Under the pieces are notes generated by a model. That model was not told the origin of the DNA and did no database searches. It worked only from the letters and a program-made list of their open reading frames with translations. A DNA stretch of 64,000 nt, taken from NCBI RefSeq assembly GCF_900168125.1, contig NZ_FUZF01000012.1:89452-153451 (forward strand), given 5' to 3'. Shown piece after piece: positions 63,946 through 64,000 of this stretch. Numbering within the stretch: position 1 is the stretch's first letter; every line of letters begins with the position of its first letter. This DNA comes from Sphingobacterium nematocida (GTDB lineage Bacteria; Bacteroidota; Bacteroidia; Sphingobacteriales; Sphingobacteriaceae). Both the position numbers and the translations under genes were made by a program.

Positions 63946-64000
63946 CAGAATATTATTTGGAGAAAATTAAATTTAAGTTTGGATTTAAACACAGTTCATA
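63946..64000 (+). other. IS right end and first base of right flank
   Basis: The A/T-rich right end contains TTTG (63978-63981) as the -33 part of the junction promoter and ends in ACAGTTCAT at 63991-63999, identical to the donor guide at 62909-62917. Base 64000 (A) would be the first base of the right target. Confidence 0.6.

Larger units (their letters stand above)
62745..63999 (+). mobile_element. IS110-family insertion sequence
   Basis: One recombinase gene with its left (62745-62997) and right (63946-63999) non-coding ends. The ends are placed by the match of the RNA guide strands to both of them, meeting at an AT dinucleotide (62745-62746 and 63998-63999). No terminal inverted repeat is expected in this family and none is seen. 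The left end holds a structured RNA. Total about 1.25 kb. The right flank is outside the window, except for base 64000. Confidence 0.75.

Noticed and set aside
1..64000. CRISPR arrays, prophage, toxin-antitoxin or restriction systems
   Set aside because: No regularly spaced repeats and no recognisable genes of such systems were found; the only mobile element is the IS110.

Overview
The window comes from a low-GC member of the Bacteroidota, most likely Sphingobacteriaceae and close to Sphingobacterium. The evidence is the gene set (PorX-type PglZ regulator, miaB / sigma-54 activator / lptE / secG / groES / groEL order, sufB-sufC-sufD, YtxJ, DUF983, DUF4293, DUF6695), the weak ribosome binding sites, and many promoters with the Bacteroidota signature (TTTG or TTG near -33, TAnnTTTG near -7). 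Almost all of it is ordinary chromosome: about 58 protein genes, two tRNAs and one insertion sequence at the right edge.

Layout. 1-5 kb: end of porX, tsaE, an ECF sigma / membrane anti-sigma-like / beta-barrel cassette, an orphan ABC ATPase, and an esterase. 5-11 kb: alanine dehydrogenase, a CapD/WbpM-type sugar-nucleotide dehydratase, a TPR protein, ribH, two lipoproteins and bacilliredoxin-like ytxJ. 11-15.5 kb: GH20 hexosaminidase, tRNA-Glu, mtfA, and a GYF_2/CD225 plus DUF2752 pair. 15.5-22.5 kb: on the minus strand miaB, sigma-54 activator, lptE, TPR gene, secG, groES, groEL. 23-30 kb: OmpA-like lipoprotein, rlmD, tetR, a Rieske-like lipoprotein, pheS, ssb, mutY. 30-40 kb: M23 and M1 peptidases, hemW, a long GAPDH, waaA and two sugar-nucleotide SDR enzymes. 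40-50.5 kb: AraC and membrane TPR-LuxR regulators, mfd, TlpA, and a LemA/TPM/TPM operon. 50.7-62.7 kb: FAD oxidoreductase, tRNA-Gly, MFS transporter, suf genes, Lrp, DUF6695, ung, DUF421, DUF4293. 62.7 kb to the end: an IS110-family element.

The most interesting part is that IS110 element. Upstream of its DEDD/serine recombinase lie two consecutive stem-loops, each closed by a perfect 9-bp stem and each holding an internal loop. This is the target-loop and donor-loop architecture known for IS110 bridge RNAs. The left strand of the second loop carries a 9-nt sequence found again at the right end of the element (63991-63999). Its right strand is complementary to 7 nt at the proposed left end (62745-62751). 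The first loop matches the flanking DNA just left of the element. All three place the crossover at an AT dinucleotide. Joining the two ends would also create a TTTG-N20-TAAGTTTG promoter of Bacteroidota type reading into the RNA. The model predicts the bases just beyond the window.

Other signals worth attention: a leader element present three times just before unrelated genes (9866, 31841, about 38940), with a start-codon-proximal block and, in two copies, a 13-nt inverted repeat; an identical 17-nt sigma-54-like -24/-12 box before the OmpA-like gene and the LemA operon; heptad repeats directly upstream of groEL and sufC; a set of promoters so close to the start codon that the mRNAs should be leaderless or nearly so; and a 21-bp-spaced direct repeat in front of the araC gene.
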